Source of the DNA: Hymenolepis diminuta
Taxonomy: Eukaryota > Platyhelminthes > Cestoda > Cyclophyllidea > Hymenolepididae
DNA length: 64,000 nt
Assembly: GCA_900708905.1 (NCBI GenBank)
Contig: CAADRB010000038.1
Coordinates: 321,892 to 385,891 of the forward strand
Reading direction: 5' to 3'
This document shows, in pieces, positions 51,387 to 63,700 of this stretch. The notes under the pieces were generated by a model. It saw nothing but the letters and a program-made list of their open reading frames with translations. It ran no database searches and had not been told where the DNA came from. Made by a program: the position numbers and the translations under genes. How positions within the stretch are numbered: the first letter of the stretch is position 1; the number at the start of each line of letters is the position of its first letter.

Positions 51387-52260
51387 CTAAAGGGTGAGAG
51401 AGAAGGCTGCTGTACTCTTGGTTCCTGCAGAATTCATGGATCCTCCACCATGATCAAATCTCCAAAATATCTTCATAAGGGCAACCATATCCGTGTCTGT
51501 CCTCCGTTCTTTTGCCTTCCTAAACGATCGACACTGGAGAATAAGAAATAAGTTCAATAGGGGACAGTTAGTCAGCTGAACATGTTTCTCTTCCTTTGGA
51601 ACCGTATCAAATGTTGGTTGTACAAAATGCAGGCGTGGTTTGACTTCCTTATCGTCAGGATCTTATATGCCCTTAAACTGACATTTCCTGATCTCACATT
51701 GATCTTAGTCTTGCTAGGCTTACTCACCTCTCTAATAATGGTTGATTGTTATTCAAAGTGACCTCCACCAAGTATTCGCCGCGCACGACGTACCAGAAAT
51801 TATTTTTCCCAGAGATTTCGCCACTTCTGTTCTACTTGATTTACAGACCTTTATTATAGTCGAATATCTCAATTTTACACTGCCGCCTAATCTCAAGAGT
51901 CTGGATGAACAACCTGCTGACAATGCTTAAATACAACTTCTCGTGTCACAAAGATGGGAGACGGCGGAAGAGATTCTTAATTTTTTACAGTTTTGGTATC
52001 AGATCACGCCTCATGTTGGTGTCTAAATCACGGAGCTCCGTGATTTGGTACGTTTTTGGTACGCAGCTTTGACTTTTAAACCAAAATCGGATCAATTGGT
52101 GATTTATATGGACACATGTGACCTCCATCTTGAAATCCCAAAACTCCAGAGACATCGGCCCAGCCGTTACTCCGGATGCTTCAGAAGACTTCAAAAAAGA
52201 TTCAAGGTGGATCTAAAGCTCAAACTCACGGATAAACAACTTTCGCCAGGAAGTATGGAT
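51387..52260 (-). pseudogene. Decayed protein-coding region of unknown identity
   Basis: On the minus strand a 91-codon open segment (51387-51662) reads DPDDKEVKPRLHFVQPTFD, then TVPKEEKHVQLTNC, and later TDTDMVALMKIFWRFDHGGG. Its composition is protein-like and it has no start codon at its head; TAA precedes it and TAG ends it. Upstream, about 51725-51890 reads NNFWYVVRGEYLVEVTLNNN after two in-frame stops and is followed by a consensus splice donor (AG then GTGAGTAAG, about 51723). Still further upstream, 51985-52194 holds a 69-residue open segment in another frame. Changing frames, scattered stops and a good donor suggest a degenerate multi-exon gene. I do not recognise the family. A rapidly evolving live gene with unseen exons is the alternative. 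Confidence 0.35.
52025..52046. repeat. Perfect 22-bp palindrome
   Basis: The half-site AAATCACGGAG is followed immediately by its exact reverse complement with no spacer. It lies within the decayed coding region, just before a direct repeat of GGTACG separated by five T residues. Confidence 0.9.
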
Positions 52261-52299
52261 AAAAATGAATATTATTTATCTAACTAAAACTAACTTAAC

Positions 52300-55200
52300 A
52301 ATTCATTGTTTATTATTCATAAAATTTACATAAAATTTTAGCTAAATTGTAGGGTCGTTACCTTGGACAAAGCCTACCATTAAGATAGTTACATGTTATT
52401 ATTTATGAGACCAATAACTTTCAGCACCCTGCTTGTGCACTAAGACTTGTTTGGTTTCTAATAAACTCTATAGGACTCCTAAGAGAGATGGCCAGCACGA
52501 GATCAGTAAAGCTTTGTGGGTCAATAGAATATGATTTACGGGAATCGGAAACTCTTAACATCAAAAATTCGGGTTATGCAAAATAGCAAAATCGTAAAAT
52601 TTGTCCAATTCTTAGTTAACCGCTGCAAATTTCTTCGCGATCATTAGGATTACTGTAATAATATAAAAAATACAATCAGTTAACAGTAAGTCTAAAAAGA
52701 ACAGAGAACAGTGTTAAGGTACCGAGAGTTTTACTTCATTTGATTTTTTGGATTCGGATTATACAGTTTTTCTGGATAAGTCACTTATATATTTTATTCC
52801 GCATTTTTAATCGGATTCAATTAATTAATAAATCAGCGTATTTAATACTTTTAAAATATAATAACTATTTGAAAATTTATATTAAACTAAGTAGCTTAAC
52901 GACAAAAAATTATTAATCAATATTAAATTTGATTTTAAGTCCTTTTATTTAATTTTTGGTAAATCGATCTTTTATTAATTAAAATATACGTTCTTAAAAA
53001 TTGCAATAGACCAATGCTTTTAGATTCTAATTATACTTATATTAAAATGATTACAACTGTTTTACTTCTACGGCTGAATGTGGTATTGTCAAAACAGTCT
53101 ATTAAAAGAATGCCTTCTTCTGCTATCACCCGACTGTGGACGTACTCTTGAAACGGAGTATTAAGAAAATATCGGCTAATTTAAACGTTCTATATTGTAA
53201 AACCCAAACTACAACTACCACCAAGGAGCCTCCGAAGCCAAATTTTAACTGATCTCCTGAATGTTCAAGTCATGTATACCTTATTAACAAAGCTGCCACT
53301 TTTTGTAACTTTGGTTATGCATAAATCTTTGGTTTCAGAACCAAGATCTCCAAATTTCATAATCTGCTTCATTTTCATTTGGTCTACTTTAAAAATGCGT
53401 AATCGTATGTAATAAACTTGAGTTAGATGGTTTATAATATGAATCGAACTCACATTGACAGTGATAATTTCTCAACTTCTCATTAAAATATCTGAAAACT
53501 GTACCTCCTGCTGCCTATCGAGACTTTCTCAGATGGACATGTGAATGAATTTTGTTTCAAAAGAGGTAATTCTTGCTAAGCATATTGTATTGGATATTTT
53601 TAATATTTTCACGAATATTAAATTTAAATATATACTTATAAAGTATAACATATAATGAGGAGGAAATTTTTATGGGCATTATGAATTGATTGACATATTT
53701 CATAATCTAAAAAGCTTGAAATTTTTTCTTAAGCACTGCCACATTTCTTTTGATGAGGTTAGTAGAAACAAGAGGTTTATGAATTTGAAGCTAGTAATTT
53801 TAAATGAATATTTTTGGGTTCAATTTTACAACTTTTAACATAAATCCTTACAATATATTATCTAAACATGATCATTGGCAAATAAATTACTTTCTGTTTC
53901 CTTTCCGATCGGCTCAAACTCTAGTGCAACTTTGCCCTTCATGTACTTGAACATTTCGCAAAATAATTACAAATTTTCAGTATAATTTCACATTTTAAAG
54001 TTAAAACATATTTTCTCAGCATCATTTATAGTAAATGAGATATGTCCTACGATAATATCATAACTTCTTAAATTTGTTGGGGAAAATTACGATTAGCGTT
54101 GAATATAAAATAGCAAAAAGAAACTAAATAAGCTAAGTTTAGATTGGTGCTCAATTTTAACATGTGAAATAAATTTCATTCATGCAATTTCATTCATAAA
54201 GAATTGCATAACTTATAACACCTACAAATAGAAATTGTAAAATAGATTACACTGTTCTGACGATAAATTCGCAGATCAATTTCACACTTGCCCTCTTAGG
54301 TAATCCTGCTTTGTAATCCGATGTCACAGCTATGGCACAAATCATGTAAGGCAAATTGTAGCTTATTTTGTGGATATTTTTGCCAACCATCTCATTCTGG
54401 ACAATGATATTTCAAAATTCATACATCTTGAAAATGTTGGAAAGTTTGTATTCCTTAAACGGACATCTGGCTGCCTGTATCTAAAGTCATAACTATGCAT
54501 TATTGAGAACCTTATTAAATACAACTAATAAATTTAAGTTATTTAAAAATTTTTGTGAAATGTGATATAAGTGTTATATCTCATATGGAAAAAATCAGAG
54601 GCACACGATGAAAAGACTGTAAAACTATATTGATGTGTGCCAGTTGAAGAAGTATCAATATATTTGTCAATGGGATCACTGGTTCGATGCACTCGGGAGC
54701 GGTTTTGTTCAACTGATATGAATTTTGTAGGGCTCTAAGATCCCACTATTCTGATCATGATGGGTGTCAAACGGACCTTACCTGAATGGAATTGGTAGCT
54801 TTTCTCTGGTTATAAGGAGATCAGAAGTAACAAAAAAACATAGAAATTAGCCTTAACAAAGAACCGAGTAAAGTAAGTATAAATTTTTTCCATTGAAGTC
54901 AGTCAAGTCATACATTGGTCGCATCATACATTTATATATTATTAAGACGTGAAATGATGGGTTAAAGACTTCCCTAAGCTATCTAGCTATCCAGCATTTG
55001 AGCCTAGATAAGCATCATTAGATAAATTAGAGGAGATGAGTAAAACGAGAATAATACTATTGGAATAATATTATTACATAAAACGTATTAGAAATTTCAA
55101 CTTACACACCCTTATAGAGGGGTCTTAGGACTTTTTACTTCAGATCCTGTATACATTAAAAATTTAAATGTATATATAATATATATAAAAGCAGCATTAA

Positions 55201-58200
55201 TTTCAAACCTTGTCCGTTGCACTTATGATCAATATTTAAAGAAATCTGGTCAGTGTTATAGCATAACATGGTAGCTGAAGAATTAGGCAAAATAATTTAT
55301 TTATACTATCTTTTCCGACATAATATGTGTTAAATATTTGTATATATATATATATATATGGATTTAAAGCTTTTCACATCTAGGATTTGTATTATTTGTA
55401 AATAGACTTCTGATTGATGGTTTCCTATAGAAAGTTAATCTGGCCTTTTGACCTTGAGTGAGATAAACGACGTTGCATTCGATTTCACATTTAAATATAG
55501 CTTCGATGAAATTCACTTGATTCATCTAGAACTGTTGAATGCGCAAACTGAAAGCAAAGACGTAGTGACTGGTAAAGCTATTCCTTCTTTGCGTGATCAG
55601 ATTTCTTACTTTTTTAAAATCCACTTAATAGTTTTATATAGACGAAAAGCCAATCATTAATAGGAATGATTTGAAATTTCCTCTGACGACTATTGTCTAA
55701 TTTAATTAGATTAATGTGAGTGTTAATGGCATAACAATTATCTTTCCCGGGAATTCCTATCGTGATTATTAAAAGATGATCCAAGTTAACGCCTATTGAG
55801 ATATTGATTATTAATGAATAGTATCAGTTTATTAAGGATTTGATATGGATTGCAAACTAATATTTAGAAGATTTATGTTACCTTCTTTGCGGTGGAAGTA
55901 CAATAGTATTAAAAATGATTTAAAATACTATTAATCAAAAGAATGATGAATTAAATGTTTCTGTAAAGTGCCTTCATCCATTGAATTAAATTTTCTCTTC
56001 AAATATTTCTCAAATTAATGCATTCGATATGATGCACAAAATTTCGATAAAAAATATAGGATCAATTCACGTCAAAGAGATTCAAAAAGTACAGGATCGA
56101 TTATCAATAAATTGCATTTAAAAGTTATTTAATAACATCCTTTGCAGTTATCCAATGCTTAACAAAATATTCATTTGAAAAAGTGCTCACTTTAGAGACT
56201 GATGAAATATTATTTAGGTGATAATAAAGTTGTTTTGGAAGACATTTATTTTTAATTAACTAACTTTCTAATTCTTGCTTTAAAAACTTTCCCTGTGATG
56301 GGCTTTTATGACACTTAATTACCTCTTTCTAAACCTACAAATACTTAAACCCCTGGAATATAGAGAAAACCTGTTTTTCAAAACAACTGTCATAGGAAGA
56401 AGTTAACTTTACCTACATTGGACTAAATATATGATGAATGACTAATGCAGATATCACGCATGATTTTTGACAAGTTGAAAGTAATAGGGATTTAGAAAAA
56501 TACCGAACTAATCTTTCTGCCAAAACGTTCAAGCTTGTCTAACTATTAGGGAAAACTCAAAATTGTACTTTAATTTGCCAAAAACGACCAAGATGTAGCC
56601 CAAACAGTCTCGATTAAATTAGAAATTTTGTCGATTGCTTGCAGAACAAATTCACATATTATTTAATAGCCCTTCAACGCTCATTATGAAAGAATACAAG
56701 TAAATTTTATGGCCTTACACTATATTTTAATTGGAAGTAAAATATATATTTGCGTGCGTTGCATGTTTTTGCGGTTTCGAGTAATTTTCATTATATTATC
56801 GTCCACCTTAGTTCAAGTTATTGGAAAATGACTATTTTAATGGAAGCATGCCGTCATCTACTCATTTGACTTTTACCTTAAATTAATACATACTTTGCCG
56901 GAAGCGCTGAACCCCTCTTTATGGGTCTTTGATACGGTATTTTGATCAAAAGGATTAAATACATATTTGGATAAATATTTTGTGCTGTTAATGGTATTAT
57001 TGATTAAAGTAACTTTAGGCAGTAATAAACTTATACCGGTCGGAAATAGAGCATTTAAAATGAAATTTAACACTCTTTAATTAGCTTGTTAAATAATGTA
57101 CCCAATCGCGATAAGTAACTGCAATTACATTCTTGTGTCTCGTCACTATACACTCTTGTTAGTCAACTGAAAAGGTACCTTTATAAAGAAAATATTGATA
57201 AAATAAATAGAAATATTCAAACTGATAATTATTTATATATCACATTCCGACTAGAAAGTGAGGAAATGTGTGGAAAAAATATTCATATTTATAGCCAATA
57301 AGACCGATTGGGAATGATTATCAAGGAAAGATAGAGGAGTTAAATCATAGGACAACCAATTAATTTCAGTTCGTACCGCACATTCACCATATTGTATGCA
57401 GTCGACAAAAAAGCACTTTCTAAATGGAGACAAATAATTATTATGCTGCAGTAAACGTTAAATTGTATGACAACAAGCGTGTTGAGTCGAATTTAAAGTT
57501 GTTCTATAATCAGCGATGGCTTTAATCCAAGCAATGTTTTCAGACTGAGTTATTTGAGAAAAACCGATGAATTTGGTTGGCCGATGCTGTTCAATTCGAA
57601 TTATCCTGTTTTCATTAATAAAGACATTGTGAAGGTACTGATTAATGATCAAAGAGATGGATCAGTTACCACAGAGATACCTACGCCTAGATCAGTGACA
57701 CTTTGAAACATTAATCGATGAGCTTGTCAATGATCTGATAATCAATATTCTATTGTTTCCCACTCGTTGTACAACGCATTTTTTTGGTAAAACGTATCGA
57801 GAACTTCATATTACTATGAATTAAATAATATACGCCCCATCAAATTAAATAAAGAATTTTAAAATTCCGAGTAAAATTTTATTCTTGCCAGTAAACTTAG
57901 TTACTGACGGTATATTTGCGGTCCACATTTATTTTGAATATCAAGACTTCTAATTCGTAATAATCCCCTTTAGGACGATATCTAATTATTTCTTAAGTAA
58001 ATAATAAAATAAATTTTATATAACAATGCTTTTTGTTTGCATATAATAGGAAAGATAAGATACACTTTATTAGCTTTTATGCTTCAATCCATCGGGTAAA
58101 TATTTTGCGTAAAGACATTGTCAGCAAAATTAAATCTACCCCGTCTCATATGATAAAAATGATTTAAGAAATAGTCTTTCATATTTTAAGTAAATGGGAT

Positions 58201-59291
58201 TAAATCTCTCAACCTGTTGATCTGTACTTTTAAATATTAGAAGTCAGTTACTTATGAAAGCGGTCTGAATAAAGTTTATAAGTAACCAATTAAACTGTCG
58301 TTTTCCTCTTTTCTTATCTTTTTCTTATGTAAAATATTTTTGAACTTTTTGATTGTTTAACGGTACCTTACCCGTTTTGTTCATTTAACTTAAAAAATTG
58401 TTTAGATTAAAAGAATTTTACTGCTAATTATCGTGGTCTGCTTTGATTGTGTCAAAGTAAATTGAGATTACTACAAAGTTGGTTATTTATACTTTCCCAG
58501 AGTTGTTACACTTTATACAAACTTACATAATAAACAACTTTTTTTCATTAATTCGCTATTTAAAGAAGATAAAGGCCGTGTTTTATTGTGAGATGCATTT
58601 CTAATTATGATTCTTTTATAGTCGTATCTTGCGTATTGAAAAGCTAAATAAAGTCGCATACATAGAAGTTTAAAATAATTTTAATCAGCCAAATAAGGGA
58701 CAATACTATACCAAGGGTGGTGAACACAAGGCTAATGATAACGAATCGAAGAGAGCAAGAAAAGTATCAAGGCCAAGGTGTTATTCAAATGAAAGATAAA
58801 AAGGATGGAAAGGGGTCTTGGAACTCCATTTTAAAGTACGCTTATGACAGTGGTTATACAAATCAGTCGCTTTTACCAGATCAAGCTCATGAAAAAGACT
58901 ATGGGAATTTAAAATACAACATAACTCAGATATTAAATTCTGTTTATCAGGATTCATTGTGTTCTTAAGACAATAACGACTTCCATAAGATTACCCTGAT
59001 CATGCTCACAAATTTAGGCTTAAAATTTCGTTAAATACTGTACCAAATTAAAAACAAGATCCAGAGGTGTTAATTAATTACAACAATTTCCTATTTGCAA
59101 TTACAGTGGGGTAAAAAGAAGCATAATGAATAAAGTGAGCGCTTAAAAATGTGTCCTTATACAAAATTTCGTTAACAAATGAGAAGTGATTTTATAAAAG
59201 TATGCTTAGTCAATAACTAAATCATTCATTAAAACGTTTTACTGTTTCATCCTTGCTATTTTAAGACTGTAAACTGCTGAAAATTATATAA
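52300..59291. other. Non-coding stretch
   Basis: About 7 kb of AT-rich DNA with a TA microsatellite and only short frames (longest 83 codons at 58717-58968, plus strand, hydrophilic, no domain). Confidence 0.6.
55341..55359. repeat. TA microsatellite
   Basis: About nine perfect TA units. Confidence 0.95.
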
Positions 59292-59640
59292 GATCATGAT
59301 GCCTGCTCGACCATTGGAAGGAAAATGAATTGAGGTGACAAGACCGACGGTCATAATTAAAGAAAACAGTTCAACAAGCATCCAGTGTCGTGGACAAGCA
59401 CTTACTACGATCTTGAATAGGAATTGGGAAATTTATAATTTGGAACTTGAATTACCGATTCGGCAAATATTTTACAAACCGAAAAGAAATCAAATGAAGT
59501 AAGACCCTCTGATACTTTGAGGCTGCTCTAGGAAATTTTTTGATCTCCTCCCCCCTGTCATTTGTTGAACCTTTTGTTAACCAATTATAAATGGTTAATC
59601 TTGTTTTGTTTTACTCAAGGCAAAAATATTAATAGCCATT
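59292..59640 (+). repeat. R1 interspersed repeat, copy 7
   Basis: One of the better copies: GATCATGATGCCTGCTCG head, ACCATTGGAAGGAAAATG, AGACCGACGGTCATAATTAA, TCGTGGACAAGCACTTAC, TTGGAACTTGAATTACCG, then CTCCTCCCCCCTGTCATTTG and TTGTTAACCAATT at the 3' end. Confidence 0.7.
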
Positions 59641-60017
59641 GATTGGCTGATGTGGTTAATGAATTTACCAGCTCAGAGTTATTTATACGTTCATATGACA
59701 TTATCTATGCAAAAATGTGTTAGTTTAAATTACACCTTGACTTATGCTTGGTTTATTCTGACTATATAAGTCGCCTTTGAGTTTTTGGTAGTTCAGCGAT
59801 TATAACTTGAACAACGTGATCGTCCATTATAATTTTGTACACCAATTTTCTAATCGGTCTGAGAGTAATCATCCGGAGTGAACACAACTTATGGAATTCT
59901 GCCAACTTAATTTTTAGCTATCTCATACCTGTTTGATTAAACCCGTAAACTGGGAAATATCATGTAAGATTATTTGCCTTCTTAACAATTGAAAAAAAAT
60001 TAAATCAAATCTGCTCA

Positions 60018-60245
60018 TGATGTGAACTGCTCATTTAATAAGCATTGTACAATTTGAGTCCAAAAATCAAATGAGGTCCGACTCATTGGTATCTTGATGT
60101 TACACTCAGTATATTTTTGATCCTCTCCTCTTAATCAAATGTTGGACTTTCTGTTATTCTATGTCAGCTGCTTTTCACAATTAGAGTCATAATTATTTTA
60201 TTACCGTGGGTAGTAATTATAATTGACTCTAAGAGAAATTTTGCG
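60018..60245 (+). repeat. R1 interspersed repeat, copy 8 (5' truncated)
   Basis: It starts within the element at GTGAACTGCTCATTTAATAA and continues through AAAAATCAAATGAGG, TACACTCAGTATATTTTTGA, CTCCTCTTAATCAAATG, CACAATTAGAGTC and ACCGTGGGTAGTAAT. It lies about 380 bases after copy 7 in the same orientation. Confidence 0.7.
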
Positions 60246-60584
60246 TTTTGATCATGTTGCCAATAAAGCCTCAAGGAATTAGAAAATGCATCAAGATTTT
60301 AAAGCGAAATGCACTAGGCCTTAGCCTAATCAGATCTTGCTGCGGTAGGACTGAGAAGTTTTCAGCTATGGGAATAGTAAAATTCATCAAGATGGCATGA
60401 TAAGCCAGTGAATTTAGAAAAAAGCTAATGAGAACCGAATACTGCAGATATAAATTCATCCTGAAACATTCAGGTGGGGGAGAAAATTTTACCTGTGACA
60501 TTATAGATTATGAATTATAGCTATGGGAAAAAATAGTGAGTGACTTGAATCCCAAATTCAAACAAATTAAATGAATCCTTTCTG

Positions 60585-60720
60585 ATGCTCTACTTTTATT
60601 CTCTTCTCTTATTTTTATTTTCCTTTCACTTTATTGAACTGTTTCCTTCTATTTCTACTTGTCTAAAATCAAAATTTGAGTTAATTTGTCTTGCTGCGAG
60701 TAATAATGCTGTAACATAAT
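60585..60720 (+). repeat. R1 interspersed repeat, copy 9 (3' fragment)
   Basis: A pyrimidine-rich run is followed by TTGAACTGTTTCC and a TTGCTGCGAGTAATAATGCT end, resembling the 3' third of other copies. It forms a cluster with copies 7 and 8. Most divergent of the set. Confidence 0.45.
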
Positions 60721-63700
60721 ATAACCATTAATATACGTAATATCAATGGTGGAGTAACTGTCATCATTTGTAATAACTCCTGTCACATAACCCTATTTCA
60801 CTTTATTTGCAAGAAAATTCACCAGCTTTCACGTTTTATTTCCTGTTTTGCTCAGTGTTTCTTATCATCTGAGAATGTGTTTATCTTGAACTGGATCGCG
60901 CTTTCTCATTTTATAACGTCGCAGTCCCAATCACTCATTCTGCATCAATTTAAGTAAGAAATGCAAAATTTCTAAGAGCATTCCGATCATCAAGTTCCTT
61001 CGTGTCTCTATTCAACATGCTTTTGAGTCGAATTTTTGAATTTTCTCATATAAATTAATTTATGAAGTAGGTTCAGAATCTGATAAGGTGTATTTAACTT
61101 TCGTAACGTTAACACTAAATCTAAAGCTTGATGCAATGCTTAACATCAATTTCTCCCCTGGTGAAATCGAGTGCGCTGGGTTGAATTTTAAATGCATTTG
61201 TTGCATTCGTCCACCTGCTCGTGACTGTAAGAGTAAAAATGAATCCAAGCGTCACGACTAAATCAGCTGATGAGTAGGCTCTAAATATTTAGGACATTAA
61301 ATCACCCTAATCTCAAGGATCCAGTCATTGATTGCTGAAACACTAGGATATTATGGAGTGAATTATAAACCTTGAAAACACATTTAATCTGAAATTCATG
61401 TAAAATATGGTTTTGAATATTGGATCCCATCGTATACTCCTATTTGACTTCCTTCCGCTCAAGTCCTTCCTGGACTAATTCGGCATTTTCCGTCTGATGA
61501 TGGTATCCCAAAACTGAAAGCTATTAAAGTAATTTCCATCACCATCTTAATGTAAGTGCTGTTTTAACGTGCATAGCGTCACAATCTAACTAATTCGTTT
61601 TCCTAATAATGTTCGCTACCTCACGAGCACCTCTGTGGACCCGTTTTCAACATGTATTTACTACTTGCATTATTTGTAATTTAAATGGTCGTTGAGGCAT
61701 GGGAATCAGGTGCGGAAACATGCTGTAAATTTAAAGTTTTTTCTTTATGTGGTATCCTAATTAACCCGTCCCGACCTTATTACTTGCTGCGCGTTCTCGG
61801 ATCTCCTAATCTCGATGTCGTACCTTTCTGGTCTTCTAAAGATATGTGTCCATTTGAAGCATTTCCCAGATACCTCAGCAACTGAATTTCCAATAAATTC
61901 GGCTTGGCATTTAAAAAATGAAATAGTTCTTAAAAAGGCATCAGTGATGCATAAAATCATGAAAGGAATTGCATATCAATAAAGTAGTTTATTTATTATT
62001 CAAAAGTGGAAATCTAAATATTAATTTCAGGAACAATTAAAATTTACTGAATTACTATGTCAATGTTAATTTGCATATTAATTATTTAACAAATGACTAA
62101 CACACTTTAATACGGCCATTGCTTTATTGTAAGTTTAATGTTTTTACTCCATGCAAATAAATATATATTGTGATGAGTTCACTGAGCTTTCTAAATATAC
62201 GCTAGTTTAAAGCTTTAATTGGAAAATTTTATGGATTTTATGGCGCAGTTCGAACTACAGTTATTAAAGGATTTTAATATATCGCGTTCACAAACCTGCC
62301 CTTAAAGGACCTTGACCGTTCCGGAATGTTTATATAAAACCTTTTATTTAACTTTTTATAGCTTATCCACAGTAAACAGTTTTCAAAATTTCCCCATTTA
62401 ATATTCAAGGAATTTTAAAAATTATGTCCAAAAATTTTGCTTATTTCCGCAGGCGTTTGCAAAACCTTAAAAATTTCACTGAATTTCGCATCTAAAAAAT
62501 CTCTAAGATAAAGACTTAGTAGGATAGCCGCAAAACTTTAAATGCAGTTAAAATTCTCTACTTTTAGACATCCCAGAGCTGAAAGGGCCTTTTAAGCTAT
62601 CGCGGCAAGCATTAATATTTGATTAACGTTTCTTTTAAGCACAGGATTACACTATGGGCAAGTTGACAGTTTAAGATAAGTTATTTAAATTCCTCAAATC
62701 ACTGACTAGTCTGAGGTGGTTATATATATATATTTATATGAGGTTGAAGATATACCGCAAACACTCGTTTTGTCTAAACAAAATGATTCAGCAAGTGAAC
62801 AGCGTCAAATTTCCTATATTTGTGCAGTTCATGCTACTTGATCGCAGGCCATATGCCGCACAGTATTATGTGACGAATTGAATTCTAAGGCCCGGATGAC
62901 TTACCGTAGGAAATATTTGGGAAAAATTTTAGTTGCTACTACACTTATCAGCACACGTTTATTGGTGTGCGCGGGTTTTACAGTGCTAATCAATTTCGTT
63001 CAATAAAAGTTGTGACCAACTACAATTATTTTCATGCTAGCTGCTCAAGAATGCATATTTTCTATTTAAGACAAGGAGTTATTAATTTGTAGATCCAAAG
63101 GCAAATACTTTTACCGCCTTTTCTGTCAGATAACGGTTTTATATTTGCGAAACTGTCTATTTATCTCAGTTCATTCTACGGCACTTACTTCGACGACGTC
63201 TATCCTCAATTCTTCCATTTTTTAGTCGTATTCCTCCTCTCTTTTTCAATCGCCATTTTTTGCCACTGTGTTTTCTCATCTGAATCTTAGATTTCTAATT
63301 TGGGAGAATTAATTATTCTGTTTTAACATTCAGAGATTTCTTATATAGTATGGTGATTTTTCTTATAAAAATTGTTTCCTATGTTAAAGTCCTTTCTAGT
63401 GTAGAAGTTAGTGCTAAGTTAGCCTATGAATGACAAAAAATCAACCTCAGTTTGCAGATCAAGAACATAGAGCAAGGAGTGAAAACGAATCTATTAATAG
63501 CAGGCGTCAAAATCTAAGAGTGCTGCAGGGGGAGAAATGATAAAGAAAAAGGTGACAAATGATATGTTGAAGGGGTGGAGCGCAATAGTCGAGGGTTGGC
63601 AGCAATAGTCATAAAATCGGCGTGTGTGGGATTATACAAGCAAAAGGCTGAGTCATAGCATGAAAAGCTAGAAAAATTGGTAATCGATATCATGTAACTG

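Noticed and set aside
53430..53470. tRNA T-arm-like GAGTTCGATTC on the minus strand
   Set aside because: The flanking bases do not pair as a T stem and no acceptor or D arm could be found.
60271..60501. Possible protein-level similarity among minus-strand frames at 26.2, 29.9, 60.3 and 61.1 kb
   Set aside because: The shared residues are few and hydrophobic, and the DNA does not align; likely chance in AT-rich sequence.
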